Notes: a model not told the origin generated them from the letters alone. Counted from the stretch's first letter, positions 33,101 through 46,239 are shown. The stretch: DNA of 64,000 nt from Taenia hydatigena (GCA_036345935.2 JADWOT020000004.1:14027467-14091466), one strand, 5' to 3'. Program-made: numbers and translations.

Positions 33101-34833
33101 CGAGAAAGGACAAAAAAGCAAAGTTAGGTACGTGTGAATTTCCGTAAAGTCACATGAAAAAGACAAAAGGAATGTATTGATGGATTGATGAACAGAGGAA
33201 TAAATGGATAGAGGAGGTTGAGAGGCGGGAGTAATGAGGGAGCTATGGAAGGATGGAGTCATGTGGGGATGAATGAAAGAATAAAGGGTAGATAAAATAG
33301 ATAAGGGTAGATTAGGATTGTAGACGAGTTTGTGGAAGAATTGAGGAGTGATTGGACGTATGGTTGGCATGAGAGGGAAGTGGATGGAGGGTAGGGATTG
33401 AAAGGAGAACGAGAGCTAGCTTTCTCACACGCACAAAGTTTGCAGCTTTTCTCATCTTGGAGCAATAGCCTAGGCTAATCTGCAAGGACAGTCGCTTGTT
33501 AGAAATGAATATTTGCTTACCGATCCGCCTGTAATGAGCAATCTGCACTCACCCAATCATCCTCCACCACAAGAGATGTCCTGCACAAAGGTACGTCACA
33601 TTTTAAACAATAAAATCAGGTTTGCTCACTCAGGAAGAAAATAAGACACAACGATGTCATTGGTACATCAACCATAATGCGTGCACCAGTGACAGTGCTC
33701 AAAAGATCGAAGTCTATTTGAGTACGCTTTTTTGTGAGAAGTGGTCAGCTATTTCAAGTCGCATCACACGTTACTTCTCTTTGAAAGGAATCGGACTCCG
33801 AAGTTTCACGACCTCGATCGCCATATCACATATGATATTGAAGCCACAGGATTTCTTACCCAATCAGTAAACTAGTTCTAAAAGCTAGGGGGTCAACGTG
33901 AAAGGAGTAAGCGTGTAGCTCACAAAAACTAATAGAAAAGTTAGAGATTTACAGTTCTGATTAAACTAGCAATGCACTGAACCACAGCCACTGCCACAAG
34001 AAATGGAACAAAGACCCTGCATCTCTCCAGACGTTCAATGTATCCTGCATATCCCTACAAAAGAGGAGTGGGTTGCAATGAAGACGGTGGCTGACTCGCT
34101 GTTGGTGAATTGGCATAGTAATTCTATATTTAGCCTTCTGCTGCAGTACCATCAACGCATTCGTCAAACCCGGGATCATCGACACTTCTGCATCCTCTCA
34201 CCATGGGCCGTGCATACCACACACGCAGGCAAAGATTTCTGCATAAAGATGCATAATCATCGCGTCTCCCATAGCGTCTCCTTTACTGTGCGTCCAAATT
34301 GCCATATTTCAGCTTAATTATTCCTTCTAATTGTAAGGCAGCTATTTTCGCGTTTTAATATTTTTAAGCGGCGCAAATGTATGCCACGGTCAGAATGCGG
34401 TCGGGCGAACCTGTTGCTAAAGTACTGATGATTCGCACTGCCCATGAAAACGACGACAACACTGCTAATTGTTCTGTTGCCATTGCTGCCTACATGGTGC
34501 CTGTTGGTAAGGCTATCCTTTTGTCGATGTGAGTCGTCCATATGAAGAAGAGGATTGATGCAATTGAAGCTAGCAAGACGAATCCTCGTTTTGTCACGAA
34601 CGAATCTGGCTTCTGTCGGTTTAATCCGCTGTGTCAATACTGGCATCACCAGACGAACACTGTCTTTAAACATCAATAAGCATTACATCCAGCGTACCAA
34701 TGGGAACCCCACTTGCAGCTGGTTAGCTTACACAACGGCGAACCGCGGCGATGGTTAAGTTCACTCGTGATTCATCCTTGTTTCTATTTTTCACTGCAAA
34801 ATCCACCAGGCTTAAGTAAATTCCGTTGGACCT

Positions 34834-35193
34834 TTATGACTTAAGGCGATAAAATTCACCTGTCATGGGTGTTACTTCCTGATCTGCGGTCTGCACACTG
34901 TGAAAGTGGTTATCGGGCACAATATCATCATCTTCCAGAATCGTATATGATCCAATCAATGAATTTAGCAGGTCATAAGCTGCGTCAGAGAGAGAAGGAA
35001 TTGAAACTTGGTGTACAATCCGTTTATTACCCATTTTCGGCGCTTGAGTAAGCCGTTCCGTCGGTCTGCAATGCGCCAGGACCACTTCAATCAGGCACCA
35101 GGTAAGGGCCAGGGAACGTGATAAAGCCCTCAAATCCTTTCGAATTTTTGCAATCTGTGCCAAGAACAATTGTCTGAAGCGTTCAGACACCAT
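34834..35193 (-). other. Unrecognised 119-codon ORF
   Basis: This minus-strand ORF has a balanced, protein-like composition, including RQLFLAQIAKIRKDLRALSR and SDAAYDLLNSLIGSYTILED. It is followed by an ordinary stop. No signal peptide, membrane segment or family motif is evident, and no flanking exon is supported. It may be real or chance. Confidence 0.25.
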
Positions 35194-35734
35194 AGCAACT
35201 GCATATCACAATTTTATCCTGATGGTGATTAGGACAATTGCATCTCTTCTTCAATATTACTTGCCATTTTTTTCGTTACAGTCATGACTGCAAACCAAAA
35301 CGTATTTTAGCAGGTTGATGTAAACCAAACAGAATTATGGAGCGGAAAGCATCTATTTAAGGGGGTCAAAAGTGTCAGAGTGATTCACAGTTAAGCAAAG
35401 AATCCTGCCACCGATACAATTCAGATATTCATTTACATGCAGATGGTTAGCTGTTGAAGTGCAAAATGCGGGACCAGAGACATACCTCTCCGTTATTATG
35501 TTTTAAACAGTAAGTTCATTAAGTCAATAGCCAAACAGAAATAGTCAATATATGGGGTTAACACCAAGTGGGAATAGAGGTATTTAAGCTCCGAGAAACT
35601 CCAACTTTACGTCTCTCGCCTTTCAATGTCAACAACACATTTCATCACTCCTCTCTTTGTCTACAGTCGCTCATTTTGACTTTGCTCCTTTCCTCTATTT
35701 TTCATTCTTTCATTCTTGTCAAATCACGTTATCT

Positions 35735-35835
35735 GCACTTCCTCCATCCTCATTTCCTGAACGCCAGCACTAAGCGCAATAAAAATGCACTTGTTCGCGC
35801 ATTTGCCACTGCAATGTTAGCATCAGCATTCCAAC
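35735..35835 (-). repeat. Short dispersed repeat, copy 2
   Basis: On the minus strand this reads ACAAGTGCATTTTTATTGCG and then GAGGATGGAGGAAGTGCAGA, matching 33,000-33,100 in the same order. It sits next to the LTR-like repeat that starts at about 35,956. The two may belong to one element. Confidence 0.55.
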
Positions 35836-35955
35836 AGGCGCAAATACCAACCGGATTGTGGGCCCGCGGCCGATGACAGCGACACCACCACGACCACCAG
35901 ATCTGCTGCCACCAACATTAACACTATCACCGCAACTTGCTTTACTTATTCAAAT

Positions 35956-36590
35956 GTAGTAGCATGCACAACGTATTGTACGCAGTGGAGGGGAGCGAAG
36001 GGGATGAGACGCAAAGGCATTTTATTGTGTGTGATGCCACAAATGCATAGAGAAGGAGGTGGATGGATTGAAGCAGGGGACGAAATTAGGAGAATCGTAG
36101 ACTGGTAGAGTGTAATAGAATGTGCCAGTGACACAGCATGTACTACAGCTGTCACCGGCGCGTGAGCTAACTTAGTGCGATGTAGCATAACCCTACGGTG
36201 TGACAGAACTCATAGGTTACTACGCCGCGCGATCACTGGCGTCTGCAACATCAGTTGGATGGACATGATATGATTTTTGAGAGGTGATCAAGCATCCGGA
36301 GTGAAATACTGACCTTTCGTAACTACACTGCTACGATCTGATTCATATGAGGTAAAACGCGCCTAGCAAATTTTTCCTACCATTTATCAAAGGCGGGTGT
36401 ATCTACAAAATGTGCTGCAGCAAAATCTCATCGGTCGCGTCCATATACAACCCTTCGAATCGTAGTGGTATCTTCGGTGCTGTACGGCTTGTAGTGTATT
36501 TGAGGTCTACGGACCCGTTCTGGAAAACAAATGCTCATGTTGCGAGTAAATCTTATTCCCTGGGCGATTAATTATTTCTCTTCTAATCAG
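35956..36590 (-). repeat. LTR-like dispersed repeat, copy A
   Basis: About 630 bp aligns with 43,894-44,520 in the same orientation, at an estimated 70-78% identity. Strong blocks include GCAAAGGCATTTTATTG, GATGCCACAAATGC, CGATCACTGGC and CAGTTGGATGG. On the minus strand the shared TTTATT block reads AATAAA near the element's end. About 40 bp further on, a TGGTGGCAGCAG (35,903-35,914, minus strand) resembles the primer-binding-site candidate at 8,257. A solo or truncated LTR in minus orientation would explain these points, but no coding sequence follows. Confidence 0.6.
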
Positions 36591-36599
36591 CTATGAGCA

Positions 36600-39500
36600 T
36601 CGCCAGTAGTCATGCGCTCAGTATAAGACGCTTTTTGCATTTAATGCTGTTTCTTCATGCTGTCATTGTTGCTCGTAAGGTTAGATTTTTAATAAATCAG
36701 TGAGCTAACAAGGTGATATTACGACGATTTATAATGCGCTGAAACGACTGCTGCTCAAGTAAAAAGGATAGTGTTTTAAATTTTCGACGTTTTCTGGAAG
36801 AAGATGGTACACTGAAGGCCTTGTTATGCTTGTGGTTGAACTGAGGCTACGCACGCAAGTCATCATACCCTATGGAAACTGATAAAAAATCAGTAGCATT
36901 CTGCGCAAACACAAACTTGTATTTCATTCGGCGTTTAGAAATGTTCTGTATTTACTAGTCACTGCATATGCAAAGAATCGACACTGCCTATTGTGCATGC
37001 AATTTAGCCCATTTGACCCATTTATAAGACGCTTGCTACACTATTGCGCCTCGGTGGTTACTTAGAATGTGGAAGAGGAGGGAAATGCATAAGCGGTGCG
37101 GAACAAGCTAAGCAATGGGACATGAATGCTACCCACGAAAATGGAGGCGTCGAAATGAATTAGGTGCGAAGAAGTATGCCAATCAGGAAACGAAACATAA
37201 GTAGCAATGAAAGTCTAACAACCAGTCAAGATGATAAAGTGTAAGGTGTCTCTAAAAGAGGCAAAGCAAGCTTACATTTCCAGTCTTTGTGCACATGATC
37301 AAACAAAATTTTTAATTCAATACATTATTACTTTCATTTTTGCAAATAACTGCTCATGAGGGGATCCTAGTGTGCCGGCTTTGAAATCAAGAATTGACAG
37401 CTTCTTTAATGAATGGAAGTAAGAATTTGTAAGAGACGCAAATAAAATCCATCTTATGCCACTAAGTCACGTACTTATATTATAGGCCACACTTACATTC
37501 GTGATCTTGTTAAGAACTGCGCTAATAAGAAACAGTAACATGTAAAACTGCCATGCTTGCTAAAAGCTAGAATATTGAACGCATAACAAGCAGCTATCCG
37601 TTATTTTGAGTCATAGGCTGTGTTTCGGTAAACGGTATGAAAGACCTTTTTGCTAAGTCCTGGAAGTTAGGTGTTTACTTTTAAAAGTTGGATTGGGCGA
37701 TGACGCTGAGTTTGCTTTGTTGTTAAAACCAATGCACTATTAATCGTCCTCGTTTTGAGTAAAGTCGTGGATAGAAGAAACTTGCGGCACCCGAGGGTTT
37801 TGGTCAGGAGTGTTGAGTAGGATTGTGGCTTCGACGTAGCACTTTGAGGCTGTGAAATTCGTAGTGGGCGTTAAGGAATTTGCCAGAATTAAGCAAGAGC
37901 GGATGGCACTCATGCACGTGGACCCCACGGATATGCTCACCTACGATGCCTTGTGTGCATGGGGAGCGCATTTGTCTCAAGCTGGACCAACACGGACTGC
38001 TGGCCGTTTGCTCGTCGTTGTCACAGCACTGCTTAAGGGCACCAGATACCATGAGATGGCAATGCCGTATAAGGAGATAATCCACGCTACTTCGCCCTCA
38101 TTCCACATTTCTCCTATATGTCATCTGCACGTGGGTAACAAAAATCGTGCATCCTTTATGTGATTTTGCACTTTGCAGTGATTAACTCGGATTGTCGTAA
38201 ATAAATGCGCCACCAACATGATTTTAGTTGTGAGATCACGCACGTTTCTGTTTTCTGCACACATTGCCGTTTTTAAATCAACGTGTACCTGTGAAATCTT
38301 TCAAACCTTAGTTGGAAGGCATTCCATAGAGCAGCGCGATGTCAAAATTTCCAGAGTGAGTAGGAGGAGGAGACTTGTGTTCACAAAGGTAAATTCGGCC
38401 ATTAAACTTAACTGTAACGTATTTTAACACCTCACCTTTGTTTATTGGAGGAGGAAGAGAGCGTGGGTGCTGCCTCTTGCAGTAAACTCAGTCCAACCCA
38501 TTAATATATGCATGCGAGCATAGAGAATTTCTTGTGCGCCGATGGGTTGGTTTCCTTTCGGCGGTGAATTGACCTCTCAGTGGCCAGTAGGGCAGCGCTA
38601 GCAATGCAATTGGCTCAAAACCGATTGCCACAAAAGGGTGGTAGCAATATCGCCCCCTCTGCCAGTCTCTTTCAACCACTGCGTACTCTCTCACATATCA
38701 AAGTGCCTACACTGCCCTCCATCACCTTCTATTACCAAATTGAAGGTGGCGATATCTCGCAAGGCATCTTCGACCTCCTCCTCTTCTATCTCAAGGTCAA
38801 CGTCACAGAGGTGGCTGATGTTGGAGTCTAAGCAAAGAGATATGCAGACATCTTCAATCTCATTGATGTCATCCATCATCTACTAATACTGTCCCAGCCA
38901 AGGAGTGCGATGAATAGCCCAGGAGGTGGGCGCGGAACTCAACGCACATGCTACTTACTTGCGCCTTGTGAATTTGGTTTGCGATAAGAGTAAATCCAGA
39001 TTGCCACTAGATTTTACTTCTCTTCTTGCTGCGTATATATCCTTTAGAGCCAATGCATATAATTCCACTGATAAATCTACTTGGATTGTTCAACGTTAGT
39101 ATCATCTACTTGGCAATTGTGTTAATGGCTCTAGTCATGCTCAATTAGTGCTGCACACGAATGTTATTCAATTATTTGAGGTAAGAGGAATGTAATGGAG
39201 TCTGCAGCATGTAATCAGGGAGAAGTGTTTTCGTCCAAAAGCCAATAAGTAGTGCTCGAAAGCAGAATAGGATTGAACGGTTGCATTCACGCGTCGAAAG
39301 TTGACATTTGACACTGATAATGAGCATAAGGCAGAGCGCATCCTCCTCCCTCCCTCCAGGGCGAGAAATTTGAAAAGTCGTCCTCTGGTATGCAGGATGG
39401 GATGTAATATCCTGTTTTGTCCGATAACATAACGAGGGAATCTTTGGCGTCACTGATTGTCTGGTATTGGCTTCAGCACGCATCGCTTGCACACCTTGCC

Positions 39501-40700
39501 CTATGCTTCCCACGTGCTGTGGCTGTAGGCGATCAACAGGCTATTCCACCATCGCCTATGTGTCAGCAGCTCTTCTGTTAGCTCTTTGCATGCCCCTCAG
39601 CTGCCTTTTTAGCTACATCTGTTTTATGTCAGTAGTGGCGCATATTGCTCTATTATCAGGAATATGGAGCTGTGCTATGTGTGAGGATAATAGATTAACC
39701 TCCTCAATTAACGACGGTCATTCAAGAAAAGGCGGAATTTTAGGGACGATATAATCGTTTGTGGAAGGGCTTGACTGCTGGTGCTGTTTTTGCAATTAGC
39801 ATTGCCCCCACCATCGCAGCCGAGATCCACGTCAAAGTGAGAGGAACGAAACTACATAATTTTGCGTTTCCTAACTGTATACATCACGCAATTGCGCAGA
39901 TGCTGCTACCTCAAGCGATGCGTTACAACAGCTTTTGCTGCCTCTCTTGCTTGGCTTGTTAGTCTTAAGAGTGGAAGTCTACGTTAAGGGATTGGAGTTA
40001 TCTCGCATCCCACTGCGCTCATGGTTAATCGACACGAAAATGTCAACACTTTCATGGGATGCTGTGTGACTCCGCAATCCTTCAGTCTGGTCTTTCACTG
40101 CTGTCATCGAGGAAGCCTTCAGGTGATGATTTAAGACCTCCCTCATTTGATTGGCCTAAAGTACCCATCCACATCACTGCTTTCATTTTTAACATTTTAT
40201 ACATTTACATGCTGACGGATTTATGTGAGTTATGGCACAATGCGCAAGAACGTGACTATTGTCTGACTTACAGGGATAGGCAGGAAGTACAGTTAAGGTC
40301 GTTCCAAAAAGGGCACGGTGAATGGGAATGTGCTGGTAAATTACAGCGAAAACTTTTAAGCACTTCATAAACATCCTCACAAAAGGACTCCTCCAACAAC
40401 GAGCAGAGTTGCTTTGTGTTAGTCCCTTCGTAGAACATTGACTTAGTCACCACGCTTTTCGTTCTGTTCCACATGCTTCAAAATGGTCATCCAAAACCGA
40501 TATTCTCCACCAGTTAAAGGATTGCCATCAGAACTATAAATGAGAGGGCTATAAAGACTACTGCCTTGTCTTAATCTCACACCTCTTGCAAATGCTGCAC
40601 AACAGCCTTTGAAGAGAACTACATGTCCGTAACTCTGTTACTGATTCTATTCATGTGCAACAGACATTCAATTCAGTGATACACGAAACATGCTGCCGAC
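36600..40700. other. Mostly unassigned; possible upstream exons of the cyclase relic
   Basis: Most of this is AT-leaning sequence without motifs. The frame at 37,852-38,163 includes KEFARIKQERM and then TYDALCAWGAHLSQAG, loosely like the ligand-binding domain of receptor guanylyl cyclases. It lies upstream on the same strand as the kinase-homology relic. The frames at 38,580-38,831, 39,467-39,962 and 40,059-40,370 are unassigned. The N-terminal half of the cyclase could not be reconstructed. Confidence 0.3.
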
Positions 40701-43558
40701 TTATCTGTTACTGTGTTTCCGTGCGGAGGATGTTATCAACAACAATAGCATCACATTTGACTGATATTTCAAGGTCTCTCTCATGACTGACTTAGTTCGG
40801 GTGAGTCAATGCTATCTTATGGTATTTGAATAAATCTCTTCTCTCCAATATTTGTAATTACTACCTCTAATGTGACGTTACAAGGGAATGGAGTACCTCC
40901 ACAGCACAAGCCTCAAAGTTCACGGTAGACTCAAATCCGCCAATTGCGTGGTTAATTACCGACACGTCTTAAAAGTCACCGACTTTGGCATTCCTAAAAT
41001 CTTCAACTTGGCAGACAGTTGTCCTTCAACCAACCCCGAGGGTTAGGTACATTCATTACCCTCCGAAATTGCATCTCATCCATAGAAAAATTGTAAACAG
41101 CGCTTGAGCTACTGTGTGATGAGATCTTGGCGTTAGTTGGAACCAAGCCGGGCGATGTCTATGCATTCGGTATAATAATGCACGAGGTCTTTTATCAGAC
41201 GAAACCATATGGAATGGAAGATGCTTCAGCGGAAGAGATTATAAAACGCATCAGGAGCAAAGAAAACCCTATTTTCAGCCACGAGTGAGCATTTCTTTGC
41301 ACCTAAGGATATCGCCACGAGTTTAACAAGGCCTTCACGGGAGAATCCCAGATGTATTTAGACTCAGCGCCGTTCACGTATGGTGTAGTGAAGGCACAAG
41401 TGAAGCCTATCACGATCATTGCCCAGGTGGCTATGTCAACCAGGGCATTTCTAAGGTAATTACTAATATTTGCTGCAGTTGGCATCTGAATCATTGATGT
41501 GGCATAGAATTGTCAGAGAAACTGCAAAAGAATTGGGCTACTGCCACAGAAGTATATTATCAAAGGACTAAAGGAAGTTGCGTAACTTTGCATTACATCA
41601 CGTCCTTTTTTGATAGCAAAGTACCCACCAACCACCGCTCGATTTTCCATCCCAGCTTTATGAGACGTGTGTTCCACCAACTTACAGAGACAGTGTTGAG
41701 CGAGCATGGTCGGACAATCCTACACTAAGACCAAGATTTTAAGGAACTGAATAAAGGGATTCAAAGAATGACCAGCGAGAAGCAGGTTTGCAATTTCATT
41801 TGATTCTCTCCTCAACCCCGCAAGAAAAACAAATCTTGTAGAGCACACGCTCGAAATAATGAAGAACTACTCAAATCGGTTGGAATGGGAGGTGAAAACT
41901 CAAATGGATGAACTAGAGAAAGAGAAGAGGAAGAAGGAACTTCTTAGCTGTCATTTGCTCCCTCCTTGAGTTTTCTGTCACATAATTCCTAGCCGGCAGT
42001 AATAACTGTCAGGATTACATATTTTGGCTTTGAATTGGTATACGAACACTCAAATGTAGAGTCTGAGCAATATGCGAGTGGAAAAGTGATGTTAATTTAG
42101 AGTTGTAGAGTTGTGGCGGAAGCGTTAAAGGCGGGAGTTGCAGTGGCACCTGAGGCCTATGATGAGGTGTTGATCTACATTAGCGACATCGTTGGCCTTA
42201 CGACCGTTTCAGTGATGCCACACCACTGCAGGTTGTTTATCTTCTCAATGACTTGTACACACTGTTTGACAGGGCGATTGCACACTACGATGCCTACAAG
42301 GCGGGTTTAATTGGGGATGCCTGAGTCTACTTATGGGCACAAGTTAGATCCCAACTCCTTGCATTTGATAAGCAAAACAAGTACTCTGCTTCTCTTACTT
42401 GCCTCGAAAGCGTTGTCTAAATCAAGGCTGTAAATCGGCCGCTAGTTTGGTTCAAATAGGATGGCATTCCATCATGTGGAACAAATAGTTGGTCGAGGTG
42501 GCAGGGTCTTGCCTATTAGTCTAACCAACACCTGCTTCTCTCTTGCTAAGGCACGAATAGAGACTGAATAGAAGAATTCAAAGTACTAGACAATTGACGC
42601 CGAATCTGTGCGTTGTAGGTAGAGACGATAGGAGACGCCTACATTGTGACTTCGGGATTGCCAATCCGCAATAGATGACACCATGCAGGTGAGGTCGCCA
42701 CAATGGCCCTCCACCTGCTTAGCGTTTGTGGCACCTTCACCATCAAGCACTTACCGCAAGTCCCTTGGGGCTGCGCATCGGCCTGCATAGCGGTTAGTTG
42801 GATGTGCGTCTGATCCTGGCTCCTTTCTAATCCGTACGTAAAAAGTGCGCGTCATCTGGTTTTAATAAATGTCAACGACACTTGAGAAATGCCTTCGGCA
42901 AAAGAGCATACTGAGGCTGGAATTTGAAGCTGCATTTAGACCGTCAATCTGATGTCCCTATGCCAGCTCCGTGCTGTTGTCCATGCGTGACACGGACTAA
43001 TGCATTCCCAGAGAATCGCAGCTTCGCCTTTGATCTTCTTTATGCATCAGTTGCACTGTTATCAAACAGGTAGCAAAGTGCCGAGACCTATAAGCCATTT
43101 TAAAGCTCTGTTCGACTGGTGTACAGAATGATTTAAAAGTCACATTCTCATTGGAACTGCAAAATATGCGCCTTGTTACATGGCATTGGGGATAGACTCT
43201 TTGTCCTTTTGCAGGACCTTGTGTTGTTTGTGTCGTGGGACTTACAATGCCTCGTTCTGCCTCTTTGGCAATGCCCTTAATCAAGCACTAAAAATGGAGT
43301 CGTCTGGAGTCGGTTAGTAAAATTCTCCTTGACCTGCTTTCCTATTACCGCCCTCTTATCGTATAACGCATCCACTTCAGGCTTTAGAATACACATCAGC
43401 GAGGAGATAAAAGAAATACTGGATGATTTTGGAGGCTGCCACGTTGAATATCGCGGCTCAGTGGAATTTGGGGTTGTGTGGAAACGACAGCTTATTGGCT
43501 CACTAGCAGTGGCAACTTCCACAAGCCTTTACCTCGGCCTCCTCCATTAACAATGTGA
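40700..43558 (+). pseudogene. Receptor (membrane) guanylyl cyclase pseudogene
   Basis: Receptor guanylyl cyclases convert GTP to cGMP at the plasma membrane. Exon relics run in family order. Kinase-homology parts lie at about 40,706-40,800, 40,885-41,041 ([27 protein letters not shown]) and 41,101-41,284 (GDVYAFGIIMHEV). A further piece (NHRSIFHPSF) lies near 41,630. The hinge coiled coil (EIMKNYSNRLEWEV) is at about 41,825-41,969. Cyclase parts lie at 42,109-42,300 ([20 protein letters not shown]), 42,619-42,792 (VETIGDAY, RIGLHS), 43,215-43,312 (VVGLTMPR, LFGNALNQALKMES) and 43,381-43,558 (RIHISEEIKEIL). Introns are short (59 to about 320 bp). Damage includes TGA for a conserved Trp (40,762), TGA at 42,676, and frameshifts near 42,209, 43,256 and 43,480. 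The transition-state Arg is Lys. It is clearly non-functional. Confidence 0.88.
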
Positions 43559-43893
43559 GCATTATTATCTTCTAAGCAATGGATTCTTGCAAACCGGTTT
43601 TACATATTCCTACTTGATTGCATTGTGTTGCTTAGTCGAGGTTCCTCTGGTACTTTGTGGCATGAACTGTATCCACTTGATGAGGCATTATATTAAGCAG
43701 GTGTGTGGGCAGCAGGTGATGAATGGACTCTTTCTGACCAGAACCCTCAGACGTTTACATCGACTTACCTAAGTGGTGCATTTTCCACTAGAGTGTTGAA
43801 ATCGGCACTCCAACGAACGCTAAAACAACGCAATCGTGAGCCTGCGGTCGATGGTAGAGAAATCACTTCAACTGACATTACTCAATGCAATCC

Positions 43894-44520
43894 GGTAGAA
43901 TGCACAACATCTACGTATCGAGAAGAGCAAAGAGGATGAGATGCAAAGGCATTTTATTGCATATAATGCCACAAATGCGCATAGATGGGGGCAGGTGGAT
44001 TAATAGCAGTGGGAGGGGGGAGACGAAGAGAATTGTAGACGAGTAAAGTGCAATAATGTGTGCCAGTAACACGACGTGCACTGCAGCCGTCACCAGTGAG
44101 TGAGCTTTCTACGACGTAGCAAAATTTCATGGGTTGACAGAGGCCAGAAGCTACCACAGTGTACGATCACTGGCATCTCTAATGCCAGTTGGATGGGCAT
44201 GAAACAATGTTAAAGCGGTAATCAAACCTACACAGATCAGCAATGATCTTTCGTAAATACGCTGCAACAATTTGTTTTACAAGACGATGGGATGCGCCTG
44301 GAAAATTTACATTGCCGGTGGTCAAAGGCGGTTTCAATTATGGAATATATTGTAGTGAAAGCCCATTGGTCACGTGCATAAAATACTCTTATGCTCGTGG
44401 AGGCATTTATGATGCCATACTGTTTGTGGTGTATTTCAGGTATGTGGGTCCATTTTAAAAAAACACACGCTCCTATTATGAAGGGCTCCTGATCTCTAGA
44501 AGATTAATTGTTTTTACGAT
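43894..44520 (-). repeat. LTR-like dispersed repeat, copy B
   Basis: This is the partner of 35,956-36,590, about 8 kb away in the same orientation. It begins about 340 bp after the cyclase relic's stop. Unlike copy A, no primer-binding-site-like sequence is seen beside it. The 71-codon ORF at 44,243-44,458 lies inside the repeat and is not regarded as a gene. Confidence 0.6.
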
Positions 44521-44529
44521 TTTAATGGG

Positions 44530-46080
44530 TGCTTAGCTTGCCAATATAATCAGCCAATCCTTGGAAGCCTAAATAAATAAACTCTTAATCCGCATTTCAA
44601 CATGGCGCATTACAAGCACAGACCAGTTACTTCTTTTGCATCCTACGCCACCGCAGGAAATCTCATTCCGGTATTAGTTGTTTTCTCCCTGGAAAATAGA
44701 GCGATGGACGAATGGCAGCTCAAATGAACTCATTTTTGAATTGCACTAAAATTAGGGCAGACTGCCCCTAGAGTGGCACGAGATTTGAAATGCATTGACT
44801 AACCTGGCTGCAGACGTAAAAGGCTTGCGTGTTAAAGTGGCTAGGATGATGGAGCACTCGGAAATGAAGTAATATTAAAAGAATAGGTGGCTTCGTTTTC
44901 ACCATTGGCATTTCTAGCTTAGTTAAACGTACATAGAGGCCTTTACCTTGTCCTTTGAATGCCTTTTCCTTAGTAAATGTGCGAGAGAGCCCTTTACCTC
45001 CGGCTGCGATGAGCAGAAGTGCAAGGTCTACGTATCATGTCATCGGCTGTGAAACGTTGGACGTTACCATGCCTAACTAAGACATGGTATTGACCGAGAT
45101 GTGGTCCCAGGCCTATCACCTCCTCTTAAAAGGAAAGCTGTGGCGTTTGAAGTGTTTAAGGCCCGTAACATCAAAAGCTGTTTGCCCTCAAAGTTGAGAG
45201 GGGTGCGAGTCATTGATGGGCTAGAGGATAGAGGATACTATTTTACACATTAGAAATTAAAATCATGCTAGACAACTGGTTTAATGATGGTCTCAAGTCG
45301 ATTATTGCCATTGACCCCTTGTGGCAATATTAAATTAGCCAACAGTACCGCACCACCAATTGGACATTAGCTCTGGCGATAGTAATCCGCCAGCTTGACC
45401 TGTAGTTGTCTTGGCTTGCATCGAGAGTACTACAAGCCTTTCATTGGCGCAGCTAATGAAGGGTTTCCACGCCACTACTAAGGAAGGAATAAAATGGCTC
45501 CAACCTAACTGACTGATGCACAAATCACATCGCCCAATTGGTATCGACAAGAATTATTCACTTCTTTTTCATCCGTTTCTTTGTCTTTGTAATTGTGTGC
45601 CTTTGTAGAGCCACAAACTCACATATACCTATGCAAATTGCGTGAAACCAGTGGCAACGTACTTATAATCTTCTCATGGCGATTCATATTTTTGAGCAAA
45701 TCAGCGCGTCAATATTAATCATTTTGTATCAAAACCTGGAAGAAAGTCAATCTAAAAGCCCCGGTCAGCTTCCATTTAGCACGCGCATTCATTCTCGAGA
45801 CACATCCATTTTCTCTCTTTCCCCACATGTAGTACTCCTTCACCAAGCTTCGTGCCAAGATTGACGATAAGCAGTCCTGCCAGTGGATTCCTTGGTTACG
45901 GTTAGGAAAATGAATAGCACAGTGAACAAAGTTAAATCAGAGCTAGGAAAGTAACAGGGTTAACTAAAAGAGATTAATAAGGTGAATTTATATTCGTAAA
46001 CCAAATAAATGCATTAGAATTACGGCGCTAACATAGTTGACTAGCTTGCAAGTTACTCTGTGAAACAAGGCTAGCAGTCG
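44530..46080. other. No recognisable gene
   Basis: There are only short ORFs (45,335-45,550 minus; 45,676-45,864 plus). A block of about 35 bp on the minus strand near 45,540 (CAATTGGGCGATG onward) weakly resembles minus-strand sequence near 58,515. I would not call it a repeat family on that alone. Confidence 0.4.
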
Positions 46081-46084
46081 AGGT

Positions 46085-46230
46085 ATCATTCTTTACACAG
46101 GAAACGCCATCTCGGATCCCACTCAGTGAGTCAATTTTGGCCAAGGAATTCGCTCAGTAAAGCACGCATTTATGAGAACTCACCTCGTCGCGTGTGCAAT
46201 GGAGCGGTGCTGGATGAGCACTCTTCTGTT
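46085..46230 (-). repeat. Dispersed repeat with GTGAGTTCTCATAAATGCG, copy 1
   Basis: On the minus strand, AGTGCTCATCCAGCACCGCT leads into GAG|GTGAGTTCTCATAAATGCG and then a less conserved about 90-bp tail ending in a GGCGTTTCCTG-like block. Two further copies lie at 48,905-49,045 (plus) and 57,535-57,690 (minus). The shared centre looks like a splice donor, and one frame reads VSSHKC in all three copies. Confidence 0.6.
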
Positions 46231-46239
46231 TTCTGAGGC

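Noticed and set aside
34003..34317. 104-codon plus-strand ORF (MEQRPCISPDVQCILHIP)
   Set aside because: Protein-like at first sight, but a minus-strand ORF directly next to it is equally plausible and neither shows family motifs or exon borders.
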